The notes under the pieces are model-generated. The model saw only the letters and a program-made list of their open reading frames with translations. It was not told the DNA's origin and searched no databases. A stretch of 64,000 nt of DNA. It comes from Bretschneidera sinensis (Eukaryota > Streptophyta > Magnoliopsida > Brassicales > Akaniaceae). Shown here piece by piece: positions 22,061-34,455 of this stretch. Both the position numbers and the translations under genes were made by a program. The stretch spans positions 20,896,501 to 20,960,500 of the forward strand of contig CM043705.1 in NCBI GenBank assembly GCA_023935145.1, given 5' to 3'. Position 1 is the stretch's first letter. Each line of letters begins with the position of its first letter.

Positions 22061-22378
22061 GTTGCTTTAACAACCCAGTTTTCATGTGTTGAATAGATTT
22101 TAACTTTAAAAAACATTTGTTTAAAAGGTTATGTGAAAATGCTTTTTCAAAAAGAGCCATTGGACAAGCTAATTACCTGAACAAGTGAGACTTACAACTT
22201 GTTTCAATACCTTAGACCTATACTAGTTCTTCTATCTTCACTTGGTGTTTGATTCTGGTTGAGTTCTTGCACTTTGTTCCTTGGTTGAATGCTTTTATTG
22301 CTTAATACACTTAGATAGCATCGTTAGTATAATAAGAGTTGTGTTTTGTCATCATTAAAATATAGGTGAGGGTCAACA

Positions 22379-23483
22379 AGTATAATTAATATTCGTAGGG
22401 GTATGAGAGAATCTAGAGTTGAAAGAGATAAGCTAAGAGAAGCTCTTGCTCATGCTTTTGAGAAAAATGAATGTAACAGATGATAGAGTTGATAGTCTAT
22501 AGCATAGACTTGATGAACAAGCTAGAGCAGTGCCTGAAGTTGTTGTAAATCCTGTAATGATAGACGCTCAAAAGGGGAAATGTGAGGTTATGCACGAGAT
22601 GCAGGGAGATTATTAGATATATTAAGTTGAATGCTTTGTTGCTTTAAGGATCTATGAATCCTTTTGAGTCTGAGCTATGGGTGAAATATATAGAGAGATT
22701 ATTTGGTATTTTACCAATGACAGATAGGTTGAGAGTTGTTTTTGCTTTGTTTGAGTTAGAAGGAGAAACTTTAGAATGATAGGAGGATATTCTTCCCAGA
22801 GTAGGTATGTATGTTGATAGACCCTTAACTTAGAGTAGGTTTAAGGAGGTTTTTTATTTTATAAAAATTGCTCATATACTGGCAGAGCCCAACAGAAGAG
22901 AGATTTCATTTATTTGAGGTAAAATATGTTGACTGTGGCTCAGTATGATTGCAGATTTGTGACATTGTCAAGGTTTGTATTGAAAATGGTAGACATAAAG
23001 GAGAAGAAGTATAAGAGGTTCATAGATGGAATACATTTTGAGATTAAAATGAAACAATCTTACATGAAACATATGATTATGTTAGGTTGGTGGATATATC
23101 ACATCAGATTGAGAATGTGATGGAGTTTAAGGGGGGCGGGAGGGAAGAGAGAGAGAGTGGTTGAAGAGACTTAGACATGAAATTTCTAGAGGTAGTAGTA
23201 GTATGAGTGTACAAGGTCGGAGACCACCCAAGAGGAGTTGTTCGTGTGAAAAAAAAATACCTATAATGCAGAGTTAGTGGTAAGCTAGATCCATAGCCTC
23301 TATAATTCAAAGTAATGTTGGTGGGACCCCTAGATTTGGGAGATAGTCTGTGAGAATAGGAAGTTATGGTAGAGGTGGGAGTGTACTACCTAAAGGATGT
23401 GGTATGTGATAGAAAGACTAGAACATGTTATAGATGTAACCAAATGAGATATTTATCCCAGAATTGTCCTAAATTAAGGTGCA
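22379..23483 (+). pseudogene. G2 gag, 5' part lost
   Basis: Retrotrans_gag-type protein of a chromovirus, read in several frames. EALAHAFEK...LDEQARA...HEMQGD (22436-22610) aligns with G1 gag (49326-48982). The frame 22926-23120 (LTVAQYDCRFVTLSRFVLKM) matches G1 LIVAKYDIRFVTLSRFVPEF. A zinc knuckle near 23425-23470 reads CYRCNQMRYLSQNC, with Tyr where the His of CX2CX4HX4C is expected. The start of gag is missing because the region directly abuts the Copia A LTR. Confidence 0.82.
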
Positions 23484-25260
23484 TTGTATGTAGAAAAGGC
23501 GGATATATCAATGTTGGTTGATCTTGGTGCAACACACTCTTTTGCATCCAATGTATTGATGAAGTCTATTGATGCATGTATTAGCCTATTGATGCATAAT
23601 ATTATTGTTGAAGTTCCCATTAGAGATAGAGTGATAATCATAAATGTGTACAAGGGTTGTGTGATTCGTATCAGTGATAGAGAATTTGAAGTTGATTTAT
23701 TACCTTTGAATATGATAGATTTTCATTTGATTTTGGGAATGAATTGATTGTCGACGTATCACGTTTGAGTTGATTTTTGTAAGAAAAATGTGGTGTTCAA
23801 GATACTAGGACAAAAGGATTTTAATTTTTCGGAAGAACGTAAGATACTCTTAAATTATCTTATTTTGCTCTGACTACTAGTAAATGGTCAAGGAAAGGAT
23901 ATGAGGGGTATTTGGAATATGTGGTGGATTTTAGAAATGATAATAAAGAGGTGGAATAAATATTAGTATTAAAAGATTTTTCTGATATATTTCTTGATGA
24001 GTTGTCTAGTTTGTCTCCCAGTAAGGAGATTAAATTCTCTATTGATGTGATACTTGGTTCATCACATATATTTATAGCACCCTACAGAGTGACACCCACT
24101 GAGTAAGAGAGTTGAAAGTTCAAGAGTTGTTAGATAAACAATTTATTCGATTTAATGTGTCGCTTTGGGGAGCCCTATGTTGTTTGTGAAGAAGAAGATA
24201 GAATGATGAGATTGTGTATAGACTACAAATAGTTGAATAAGATAACCATTAAGAACAAATATCCTTTACCCAAGATAGATGATTTATTTGAGAAGTTTCA
24301 AGAAGCAAAGGTATTTTCTAAGATTGACTTGAGATCAAGTTATCACCAGTTAAGGATAGAGGAGGGAGACGTGCCTAAGACTGCTCTTAAGACACGTTAT
24401 AGTCATAAGTTTCTTATGATACCATTTGGGTTGACTTATGTTACAGCTGTATTCATGGACTTGATGAATAGAGTGTTTAAACTATATCTTAACAAGTTTA
24501 TGGTTGTATTTGACATTCTAATATATTCTAAGAAGGAATAACAACATGTAAAGAATTTAGAAATAGTGTTGGAGATTATGAGGAATGAGAGATTATATGC
24601 GATTTTTTTTAATGTGAATTTTGGCTTAATAAAGTTACTTTCTTGAGACATGTAGTGTCTAGAAATAGTATAACAGTCAATCCACAAAAAAATAGAGACA
24701 ATGTTGAGTTGGGAGAGGCCAACAAATGTGACTGAGATTTGAATCTTCTTGGGGTTAGCTGGTTATTATAGAATATTCATACAAAATTTTTCTGTTATTG
24801 CAGTACTATTGACTAGATTGACCAAGAAAAATGTGAGATTTGTATGATCTGGGAGTGTGAGAAAAGTTTCCAATTACTAAAGGAGAAACTTACTACAGCT
24901 CCGGTATTGGTATTTCCTTCTGGTGATGAACGATTTGTACTGTATAGTGATACATCCTATCAAGAGTTGGGATATGTGTTGATGCAACTAGGAAGGTAAT
25001 GGCATATGCTTCTAGGTAATTAAGGAATCATGAGAGAAATTACCCTATACATGACTTAGAGTTAGCTATCATAGTGAATTTGGAGACATCATCTGTATGG
25101 AACCACTTGTGAGATATTTACTGTTCACAAGAGTTTGACATACTTACCTACCAAGAGAAAGTTGGATTTGAGACAGACGTGGTGGATGGAGTCGATTAGT
25201 GATTATGACTATACAATTCATTATCATCCAGGAAAGGCTAATGTAGTAGCTGATGCATTA
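23484..25260 (+). pseudogene. G2 protease, reverse transcriptase and RNase H
   Basis: Protease: MLVDLGATHSFASNVLM in 23484-23747, a retroviral-type aspartic protease with DLGATHSF. RT: 24233-24541 holds [35 protein letters not shown] and MIPFGLT. The catalytic box FIDD has lost 6 nt: the frame reads [13 protein letters not shown], so only one Asp remains (about 24505-24520). RNase H is degraded (VLVFPSGDERFVLYSDTSYQ near 24900-24960; [14 protein letters not shown] in the frame opening at 25135). Many stops and shifts. Confidence 0.83.
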
Positions 25261-26712
25261 AGTATAAAGTCTACAAGAAAGTTAACTGTTATTGAGAGTC
25301 CTGATGTGAAATTGATGATAGATTTAAGAGAGATAAGAAAGAAGTTGAATATCAGTGATAAAGGATCATTTTTAACAAACATACTTGTACAGTCATCCAT
25401 AGTAAAATGTTTGTTAGAAACTCAAGGTAGAGATGAGGAGATAGAGAAGATTAAGCAAGAAGTGCTTAGTAGAAAGTAATATGAGTTAAAAAATTGAAAT
25501 GATGGTGTTCTGGTATTGAAACATAGAATATATATTCCCAATGATGTGGAGTTGAGAAAGAAGATATTGAGAGAGACACATGATGATGTATCTTCAATGC
25601 ACCTGAGTAACAATAAAATGTATAGAGGATTGAGACAAAATTTTTGGTGGTTAGGATTGAAGAGGGATGTAGCTAAATATATTTCTAGTTGTTTGGTTTA
25701 TCTGTAAGTGAAGTCTGAGAATAGACACTCAGCAGGCTTATTATAACCTCTTTTAGTACCTGAGTGGCCATGGGAGAATGTGAGCATGGATTTTGTTTAT
25801 GGTTTTCTCTATACCTAGAGAGGTTTTGATGTTGTGTGGGTGATTGTAGATAAAATATCTAAAACACCTCATTTTTGTCTTATTAAACTACTCGGAGTAC
25901 CATTGAGGATAGTGTTAAATAGAGATGCTAGATTTACATCTTGATTTTGGAAAGGCTTTCAAAAAGCCATGGGTACACAATTACAATTAAATATAACTTT
26001 TCGTCCTCAAACAAAAAGGATTATTAGAGTATTAGAAGATATATTGAGGGCAAATGTGATGAGTTTTTCAGTAAGTTGGAACGCTTACTTGCCATTGATG
26101 GAATCTGCTTATAATAATCAACATCTATTTAGTATTGGAATGGCACCGATTGAGACATTGTACAGTCAGAGGTGTAGAACTTCAGTATGCTGGGAAGAAG
26201 TTGGAGAGAGAAAGATATTTGGTCTAGAAATGATAGATTTGACTACAGAGGGGATCAAACTGGTTAGAGAGAACCTTAAAGCAACACAGAACAAACAGAA
26301 GGGATATATTGATAATAGAAGACGACCTCTCGAGTTTCAAGTTGATGATTGGGCATTTTTGAATATATCTCCATGGAATGGTGTACTGAAGTTTAAAAAG
26401 AATAGAAAGTTGAGCCCAATGTATGTGGGACCCTATAAGATTGTTGAGAAAGTTGGGTTAGTCGCGTATAGCCTGAAATTGTCTCCAAAGTTGAAGCAGT
26501 TACATAAAATATTTCACGTTTCACTTTTGCTAAATCACTTACATGATGAATCTAATAATATTTTGAGCTTAGCTATAGAAATTCAGAAAGGTTTGACTTT
26601 TATACAAGTACCAATAAGAAATTTAGACAGAAAAGAACAAGCCTTCTGTAATGAAGTAATTCCAGTAGTTCAAGTTCTGTGGTGGAATAAAGATGTTGAA
26701 GAGATTACTTAA
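25261..26712 (+). pseudogene. G2 integrase and chromodomain
   Basis: HHCC zinc-binding part: ETHDDVSSMHLSNNKMYRGL and FWWLGLKRDVAKYISSCLVY (25516-25707). Core: PEWPWENVSMDFV near 25760, degraded afterwards. The longest open segment (25969-26712, 247 codons) holds the core end (NVMSFSVSWNAYLPLMESAY) and the module LYSQRCRTSVCWEEVGERK. It then has LSPMYVGPYKIVEKVGLVAY and a chromodomain-like end (VPIRNLDRKEQAF, VIPVVQVLWWNKDVEEIT), where a stop replaces the Trp-containing position. Chromodomains steer integration of chromoviruses to heterochromatin. Order and motifs fit the Tekay lineage. Confidence 0.86.
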
Positions 26713-26808
26713 GAACGTGAAGCAACTATGAAGAAATATTGTCCACAATTGTTTATTGAGTTAGATAAGGAAATTTCGGAGATGAAATTTTTGTAAAGTG
26801 AGTAGAAT

Positions 26809-26886
26809 TGTAATACTCGTATTCGTAAAGTAAGGGTAAAGAAGTAATTTAATAAATATGACATGGAGTTAGAATAATATATATAC
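26809..26886 (+). repeat. G2 3' LTR, segment 1
   Basis: Starts TGTAATACTCGTATTCGTAAAG just after a degraded purine stretch, and is interrupted at 26886 by Copia B. It continues at 36986 (TATGCGAAAGATC), as shown by the unbroken G2 5' LTR copy near 13865. Confidence 0.9.
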
Positions 26887-27178
26887 TATAGACTGAGGTT
26901 TCAACCCAAGAGGGGGGTGAATTGGGTTTTTAAAAACTTTTGCTAATTAAACACAAATTTATAAAACAGATAACACCGTAAGCATATAAACAAGTAATAT
27001 GTGCTGTAAATAAAGAGTTTAAGGAATAGAGGATGCAAACTCAGTTTATAGTGGTTCGACAAAATCGGATTTGTTCCGACCCTACGTCCACTCTCTTCAA
27101 GGAACCTCTTTGAAGGAAATCACTAAGAAACTCAGTCATGCAACTTCACGGGTGTTGCACAAATCTTACAATCAATCT

Positions 27179-27257
27179 CTTCCTCTTGGAAGGAAATCCC
27201 TTCCTCTCGGAAGCAAGAATCCCTTCTTCTCGGAAGCTAATCTCTTACTTTCGGAAG
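27179..27257 (-). repeat. Tandem hairpins in the Copia B 3' LTR
   Basis: Four 14-nt units; on the sense strand CTTCCGAAAGTAAG, CTTCCGAGAAGAAG, CTTCCGAGAGGAAG and CTTCCAAGAGGAAG. Loops are GAAA, GAGA, GAGA and AAGA; the third unit has a perfect 5-bp stem. Confidence 0.6.
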
Positions 27258-27563
27258 CTAATCCCTTTACAATAAATGCTGTAAAGTAAATAGTAGAGAG
27301 ACTACTATGAAAGCTTATACAACTGAATAATATCGTTCTTTCAGGGTAAAGCTTGAAGAATGGCTCAACAATAAATATTTCAAAGCTTTTTGTGTATCAA
27401 TATGTAAAAAATTGATTTAATTGTGTAATTTATCTTTTGAAATGCTTAATAAAGTGGGTTTTATATAACCTTGATGTAATATGCCCGTTCTCAACTGATT
27501 TGGTACGTTTTGGTACAATTTGTGTTGAAATCTCGCGTCTCAACGGTCATATTTTTTGAACTA

Positions 27564-27732
27564 CCTGTCGACTGGGTCAAGTTAAAAAAACCATTTTTAA
27601 GGCTATTGAAGGTACCAATCGACTGGGTATGACTTACCAGTCGACTGAGAACCTTCTGCCCAAAGTACCAGTCGACTGGTATGTGTGACCCAGTAGACTG
27701 GGGACATACTGTCCCATATACCAATCTTCTGG
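27564..27732. repeat. Palindrome array in the Copia B 3' LTR
   Basis: About six copies or variants of CCAGTCGACTGG between 27564 and 27732, upstream in element sense of the TATA box at 27460-27467. Confidence 0.85.
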
Positions 27733-28043
27733 TATAAGTACCCAATTTTCATGTTTTGAAATGTTTTTAACTTAAAAATGTTTGATTGAAAAGTTCTGTT
27801 TAAAACGATTTTTCAAAAGGAGCCATAAGACAAGCTTTTTACCTTAACAAGTGAGATTTACAACTTGTTTCAATACCTTAACCTATACTAGATCTTCTGT
27901 CTTGAGTTGATGTTTTATTCGGGTTGAGTTCATGAACTTTGATCCTTTGCTGAATGCTTTTCTCGCTTAATACACTTAGATAGCACTGTTAGTATAATAA
28001 ATTTTTTGTTTTGTCATCATTAAAATATAGGTGAAGGTCAACA

Positions 28044-28772
28044 ATCTCCCTTTTTTGATGATGACAAAACTAATGAGAGAAAACTGTTAAAAAAAACTAA
28101 ACGTTGGATTTTTTTGAAAAAATCGAGTAGAGTCTCCTCTGTTTTTTGAATAAAACTAACCTGTAAAAGGATTAAAAGCAGTTTATATGCAGCCCAACCA
28201 ATCAACTCAACATTTATAAACATGTACCAAGTTCTTTTGAGCAATGCTCCCCTTAAATCTATGCACTAGTTTGAGTTTACAGTAGGTTTTCACATATTCT
28301 CATTTTTCTCCCCCGTTTTGACAACAATAGAAAAAGGGGTAGTAAACCAAAAAATAAGCTATGTAGCTATAATAGACATGAAGAGCATGCATAAAAAAAC
28401 TTGTATGGAAAAATTTGACATCATTCAGAGTTCAAAATCTTTCCCGAGAAGAATTGAAAGTTTTCATACATGCAGAAGCAATTTTAAAGCAATTATCCGA
28501 ATATTAAGAGATAAAGCATGCAACTATATTACACATATGTAAAACAAGTACATGAAATAAGTCTAAGCATGAACCATCATCATATATAACAATATTCTAT
28601 ACAAACTAGGCATCGTACAGCCGAAACAGAAGTATAGATACAATAAAAGATGAAAATATGTCCGTGCTAAGACAATGAGAAACTATATCACTATGTACAT
28701 CAAAGGTGGATAAAAAAATGACCCAGGGAGCAGAAGAGTCAGAGCCACCATGAGCAAGATCTTGAAGCTCAG
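28044..28772. other. Copia B region between the extra ORF and the 3' LTR
   Basis: Polypurine tract at the LTR border, followed by AT-rich sequence with a second CTCCCCCGTTTTGACAACAATAG block (28309-28331) that resembles another polypurine-like stretch on the minus strand. No coding frame recognised. Confidence 0.5.
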
Positions 28773-30041
28773 CTAAGAGCCCTTGGTATGCTCACGATGT
28801 AACTCAAAGTCATCCCGGAGAGAGCGGAGGTCGTAATGCATGTTATCGACTGTTGAGCTCAAACTCTGGAAGCTGGACTGCATGGTCAGCTGGAAGCTCG
28901 TGATAGCCTGAAGGAGATCACCATATCCAGCCTGACTAGTACTCGAGTCACCCATAGGAGGTACTCGGTCGTCCGTATCTATAGGAGTAGCAGCAGCAGC
29001 ATCTGGACCCTCGTCCTCATCATCACTGTTGTCATCCTCTCCAATCCGAATGTGCTTCCCAGCCTTAGAGTAGATGAAGCAGTCTCGGACTTTTCATCCC
29101 ATCTTCTTCAGTGAGAAGATGTTGATGATGTCCTTGAGACCGATGTCCTGAGCCTCCGAGGCGGGGAGAGACACCTGAAAGTGCTAGAGGATGAACGTGA
29201 TGAGCATCCCGTAGGGAAGGCATCCAGAGTCACTCGCTTCGTCATTAATCATGTTGGCGAGCAGCAGGGGGTAGATATTGAATTGGTGCCCAGTTTTAAG
29301 GCACCAAATCAATACGATACCTATCTTAGATAGATACCCCCGACTCCTGAGTCTCGGGTGGATGGTCTAACTCACAATGAGGTTGAACAATTTCGAGTCT
29401 AGGGGCATGTCACTACATGTGTGAAATGTAGTGGATCAAAACACATAGTTAGGGTAGCCCCTAACTATCTGACATGCCTCTTCAACCTCGAAATTGTCTG
29501 GCCATCCATCCAGAATCCATTTGATCCCTCCCACAGAGATCCTCAAGATGCTCATCAAGAGGTCAGTAGTGACCTCAAACTCCACACCCATAACACTGGT
29601 TCTAAATCTCAGAGCCAGTGGACTGAGTTTCACCAAGTTCGCATAGAACTAGTGAATCAGTCTCAGGTAGTGCTTCTCATGTATCTTGACCAGTGGCGTC
29701 AAGTTTATTGCCTCGAAGGCAAGTAATATATCGAAATTACCATGACAAATAGAGTTAAAGTTGATAACTCTACCCATCATGATTTTCTTGTGCCGAATGA
29801 TAGAGGTATACTTGTTCTTCGCTGCTTGGCTGGAAAATAAAGAATCATCAAGCTCTGTTATGGGCTTCTTGCTTGACGAGCCCGCCACGCCCTTCTCCCA
29901 TGAATCTAGAGCCATGGATTTGGTAGACCTTGGCTTCGTAGGCGCATGTGGTCTCCCAACGGTGGTTTGAATACGGATTCTTTTTGGAAAAAAAAGAGTT
30001 TTTGGTAAAAAGGAGTTTTGGGTGGAAATGGGAGATTTCAA
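28773..30041 (-). pseudogene. Extra ORF of Copia B
   Basis: Homologue of the Copia A extra ORF. The N-terminal part is open at 30041-29649 (NFNSICHGNFDILLAFEAIN, KIHEKHYLRLIH). The middle is at 29636-29436 (VKLSPLALRFRTSVMGVEFE, LRISVGGIKWILDGWPDNF). The end is at 28955-28773 (GDLLQAITSFQLTMQSSFQS, SLRDDFELHREH). Comparison with A at 15279 shows a short deletion in B that removes the ATG seen in A, so B could only start elsewhere. An acidic stretch is encoded near 28985-29040. Confidence 0.75.
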
Positions 30042-30197
30042 CCATAGAAAGTTGAAATGGATGGTGTGGATGAGTATATCAAGGTGTTTAGGAAGTGTTT
30101 TGAAGGTTCTTTTTATTTATTAAAATGACGAGATTTTGTAGAGAGAGAAAGCTAGGGTTTTTGAAAATGGCGTAAAAATCTGGAAAAAATAAAGAGC

Positions 30198-30206
30198 CTA
30201 TTTATA
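30198..30206 (-). promoter_or_regulatory. Internal TATA box upstream of the Copia B extra ORF
   Basis: TATAAATAG on the minus strand in the same place as in Copia A, about 12 bp from the nearest palindrome (30218). The downstream leader is similar to that in A (TTGTAGAGAGAGAAAGCTAG on the plus strand). Confidence 0.65.
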
Positions 30207-30217
30207 GAATCGCGATA

Positions 30218-30472
30218 CCAGTTGATTGGGTCCTTTTTCAGAGATGAATAGTTTTGCATACCAGTCAATTGGATCAAGGTACCAGTCGACTGGATGAACT
30301 GGCAGACAGATACTAGTCGACTGGGTAGTTTATACCGGTTGACTGGGTTGATAACTGAATTTTAAAAAATGGCTCCAAACAAGGTCTAGTCGACTGGTAA
30401 GGCTATACCAGTCGACTGGAAGAATAGGCAGAGACTTACTAGTCAACTGGGATAGACTTACCAGTCGACTGG
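30218..30472. repeat. Palindrome array in the Copia B spacer
   Basis: About nine copies or variants of CCAGTCGACTGG, aligned one for one with much of the Copia A spacer array. Several are decayed at the central CG (CCAGTTGATTGG, CCAGTCAATTGG). Confidence 0.88.
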
Positions 30473-30480
30473 ACCCTTAA

Positions 30481-30504
30481 TTTTTTTTTTTTTTTTTTTT
30501 TTTT
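30481..30504. repeat. Poly-T tract (24 bases)
   Basis: Uninterrupted T run in the Copia B spacer beside the palindrome array. Copia A has no such run at the matching place. Confidence 0.95.
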
Positions 30505-31103
30505 CAGTTTTTGAGTCTTAGTACAAAATTTTTTTATCTATGCCATCTTGAGTGAGGGAGACATTAAATGTGGATTAATACTCTTTCACTAGATGTTAAG
30601 TATGCATTATGATGAAAGAAGAAACAATCAGACATACAATTTATCATAATCTAACAATCCCATTAACAGTCTAATTTTGCAGAAACCAGCTTCACTTAGA
30701 GGTTTTGTAAGAATATCAGCTATTTGATCTTCTGAAGGTATGAATTCAAGTCTTATATTAGCTTTTTGAGCATGGTCTCTTAAGAAATGATGTCTAATTT
30801 CTATGTGTTTAGTTCTAGAGTACTGAATAGGGTTCTTGGTTAGGTTGAAAACACTAGCATTATCACAATGTATATGGATACTTTTAAAGTTTATGTCATA
30901 GTCTTCTAGTTGTTATTTCATCTATAACACTTAGGCACAACAACTTCCAGCTGCTACATATTCAGCCTCGAGTTGATAGTACAATAGGTTAATATTTCAC
31001 CTAAGAATTAGCATGTTCAACTTGTGCTTTTTCTATCTAACCTACATCCGGCAAAATCAGCATTTGAATATCCTACAAGATCAAAAGATGAATCTCTAGA
31101 GTA

Positions 31104-32150
31104 TCATAATCCTATAGTTTGAGTTTCTTGTAGATATCTAAGGATTCTTTTCACTGCAGTTGCATGTGATTCCCTAGGATTAGCCTGAAATCTAGCACAC
31201 ATGCATACACTGAACATTTTATCAGGTCTACTTGCAGTCAAATAAAGCAATGCTCCTATCATACTTCTATAATATTTAGTATCTACACACTTACCTCCTT
31301 CATCAAGATCAAGTTTTGCAGATGTGCTCATAGGTGTACCAAGTGGCTTTGAGCTTTCTATCCTGAACCTCTTTAGTAGGTCCTTAGTGTATTTTGATTC
31401 ATTGATGAAGATGTCTCCTTTCAATTGTTTGATTTGAAGTCTAAGGAAGTAGGTAAGCTCTCCCATCATGCTTATTTCAAATTCACTTTGCATGCACTTG
31501 GCAAACTCTTGACACATAGATTCATTAGTAGCACCAAATATAATATCATCAACATATATTTGAACTAGTAGAGTGTCATTTATGTGAGTTTTTGTGAAGA
31601 GGGTTGTGTCTACTTTACCTCTTATAAAATTATTGTCAATTAAAAATTTACTTAATCTTTCATACCATGCCCTTGGAGCTTGCTTCAACCCACTTATAGC
31701 CTTAGAGAGCTTGTAGACATGATTTGGAAGACTAGGATTCTCAAATCCAAGAGGTTGCTCAACATAAACCTCTTCTTCTATAAAGCCATTTAAAAATGTA
31801 CTTTTTATATCCATTTGAAATAACTTAAAATTATTAAAGCATGCAAATGCTAATTACATTCGAATAACTTCTAATCTAGCTACGGGGGCATAGGTCTCAT
31901 CAAAATCTATTTATTCTTCTTGATTATATCCCTTAGCAACTAGTCTAGCCTTGTTCCTAGTTACTATTCCATTTTCATCCATCTTATTTCTAGATACCCA
32001 TTTAGTTCCTATTATTGTATGATTCTTAGGTCTAGGAACTAGATTCCAAACATTGTTTCTTTCAAATTGATTTATTTCTTCTTGCATTGCATTTATCCAA
32101 TCATTATCCTTTTCAGCTTCAATAAATGTCTTAGGTTCAATTTGAGACAA
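31104..32150 (-). pseudogene. Copia B reverse transcriptase (with start of RNase H)
   Basis: 32150-31911 holds the RT N-terminal part ([40 protein letters not shown]). 31814-31104 holds [40 protein letters not shown] and the catalytic VQIYVDDIIFGATNE. It continues into YTKDLLKRFRIESSKPLG and the SMIGALLYLTASRPD connection. YVDD intact; a frame break near 31850 splits it. RNase H sequence continues degraded to about 30660. Confidence 0.88.
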
Positions 32151-32294
32151 ATAAGCTACATAATTGCAAATATTTCTAATAGAAGAACGAGTTCTTACCC
32201 TTTGTGAAGGATCACCAATTACTTGATCAATCGGGTGATAATTTATATACCTCCAATCTTTGGGAAGACTATCCTCTTGTCAACTTGTAAATGG

Positions 32295-33700
32295 TTAGTC
32301 CAATTTGAGAGTTTTCATCTCTTTATTTGTTTGAGGTGGACTCTCCTTTGGGTCAACAAAAGGAGTAAGTGTTTCCGTTCTTGGAATAAAATCTACATTA
32401 TCATTAAAAGAAACTTCTCTACTACTAATTGGGTTAGACTCATCAAGAGTTACATGTACGAATTCTTCCACCACTAGAGTTCTCTTGTCGAAGACTCTAT
32501 AAGCCTTACTAGAGGTTAAATATCTTAAAAATATCCCTTCATCAGTCTTAGAGTCAAATTTACCCAAGTTAGTTTTATTGTTATTTAGGATGAAGCATTT
32601 ACAACCAAAAGTACAAAAATAGGAGATATTAGGCTTTCTCCTTTCCATAATTCATACGGAGTTTTATCAAGCATAGGCCTAATTAAAATACTATTCAAGA
32701 TATAGCACGAAGTGTTTATTGCTTTGGCCCAAAAGTATTTTGGTAAACTATTTTCACAAAGCAATGTTCTTGCAAATTCTTTTAGAGCTCTATTTATCCT
32801 CTCAACAACTCCATTTTGTTGAGGAGTTCTAGGAGTTGAAAAGTTGTGATTAATTCTATTTCATCACAAAATTTTGAAAAACTTTGGTTTTCAAATTCTT
32901 TTCCATGATCACTTCTAATACTTGAAATACAAATTCCTTTTTCATTTTGAGCCTTTTTGCAAAAGTTTTCAAATCCTTTGTAAGCTTCATCCTTATAAGC
33001 AATAAAGATAACAAATGTATATCTTGAATAGTCATCAACAATAACAAGAGCATATTGATGGCCACCTAGACTAATGGTACTTATTGGACCAAATAAGTCC
33101 ATATGCAAAAGTTCCAATGGTCTAGTAGTTGAGACTACGTTCTTTGATTTAAAAGAAATCCTAGTTTGTTTTCCCATTTGACAAGCATCACATACTTTAT
33201 CTTTTTCAAATTTGATTTTGGGAAGTCCAATGACTAAATCTTTTCTTGAAATTATTTTAGCAAATTCATGTTCACATGACTAAGCTTTCTATGTCACAGC
33301 CATAGGTTTACGCTAAATGCGGGAAAACATTTTTCATTTTCGGAATGCAATGATTTTAAATCAACTATATAGATATTTTCATATCTATAGCCAACAAACT
33401 TGATCTTGTTACTCTTGATGTCTATAACTAGACAATGAGAGGTTTCAAATGTGACTTTGTTAACTTTGTCACAAAGTTGACTAATACTTAGTAAATTTGG
33501 CTTAAGGCCTTGTATTAGCAATACATTATCTATGGTTGAGAAATCGTTACCAACTTTTCCATGCCCGATGATCTTTATTTTCGTGTTGTCTCCAATGGTG
33601 ACAAATCCACCATCTCTTAGAGTTAGCTCATTGAATACACTTTTATCACCGGTCATGTGTTTTGAGCATCCACTATCAAGGTACCAACAGTTACCTTTTT
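32295..33700 (-). pseudogene. Copia B protease and integrase
   Basis: The protease motif WYLDSGCSKHMT is readable at about 33690-33655 and continues in 33656-33294 (DGGFVTIGDNTKIKIIGHGK, QGLKPNLLSISQLCDK). Integrase core: [19 protein letters not shown] with SSIRSDHGKEFENQ (33177-32794), then the C-terminal part FGCKCFILNN and FDKRTLVVEEF (32648-32295). A frame break follows the SDHGKEF motif. Protease catalytic DSG is intact here. Confidence 0.86.
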
Positions 33701-33854
33701 CCTTGGTGTGGAGACATATCTACATCACACAAGGATACACAATGGCATTTTTAGGTACCCAAAATTTCTTGGGTCCTTTCGGGTTAGTCCTTGAAAATAC
33801 AGTTTCTTTTGGGACCCATACTTTCTTAACAACATATGGTGATCTATAGACATG

Positions 33855-34337
33855 TTAATAATTCACAATCTTAGGATGATAGTTTTTGAAATTTCTAGGA
33901 GTATATAGTTGTGCATGCCTATAATGCTTAGGATATGAGTTCCTAGGATATATGTTTCCATTGTAAGGAATATGAATATACATGTCATTTCCAGAAAATG
34001 TATGAAGACGATTTCTAGGATACATGCTTGTATTTTCATGAGTATGCATATTATTTCTAGAATAACCATGATAGTAATTCCTAGGATATGCTTGTGCAGG
34101 ATGCAAGTTTTGATTATGCATATTGTTTTTAGGATGCACATGATGATTATTTCTAGGATGTGTATAAGCATATCTTGAATGAGCATACATACAAGCATGA
34201 GTATTTCTAGGATGTTTCATTCTAGTATATGTATTAGAATTAGTATTTCTAGGTCTCCTAGCATTCATTGGGAGAATGCTTTTGACTTTGCTAGTAGTCT
34301 TTGAAGTAGAGGCTTCATTCACACAAGAGGCTTTCAT
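33855..34337 (-). pseudogene. His/Asn/Tyr-rich linker of the Copia B Gag-Pol
   Basis: 160 codons rich in His, Asn, Tyr, Arg and Met with repeated YPRN units (for example NTSMYPRN and NSYPKHYRHAQ). It is homologous to 19000-19605 in Copia A and lies between zinc knuckle and protease. Confidence 0.75.
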
Positions 34338-34455
34338 GAATTAGCTCTCTTTTGATTTTTGCTTGTCTAATGGAGAGTATCTTAGCTCGGATTTTCCTCC
34401 ACTTAATCTTTGGCAAGAAAACACTTCATCAAGCTTTTCTTTTCCAAGCATGAGT

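Larger units (their letters stand above)
14070..22378 (-). mobile_element. Copia A: SIRE-like element with extra ORF, 3' end deleted
   Basis: Minus-strand Copia element with the order 5' LTR (21120-22378), primer site (TGGTATCAGAGC, 21106-21117), gag, protease, integrase, RT, RNase H, spacer, extra ORF. Sequence and order closely match Copia B. Its 3' LTR, polypurine tract and the tail of the extra ORF are missing: at about 14070 it abuts the G2 5' LTR fragment. On the right, the LTR ends GGGTCAACA and is followed at once by G2 gag. The extra ORF after pol and the long LTR point to the SIRE/Maximus lineage; this is inference from layout. Coding regions contain several stops and shifts. Confidence 0.88.
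21120..22378 (-). repeat. 5' LTR of Copia A (1,259 bp)
   Basis: Starts TGTAGACTAAGGTTTCAACCC and ends GGGTCAACA, matching both LTRs of Copia B. In sense (minus) order it has a U3 with the palindrome array (22060-21798), a TATA box TATATAAA (21701-21694), and a leader with tandem hairpins (21491-21414). A primer site follows the LTR. Confidence 0.93.
26887..28043 (-). repeat. 3' LTR of Copia B
   Basis: 1,157 bp. In sense order it has the palindrome array (27732-27564), TATA box TATATAAA (27467-27460) and four tandem hairpin units (27257-27179). It is followed on the right by the polypurine tract. Confidence 0.92.
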
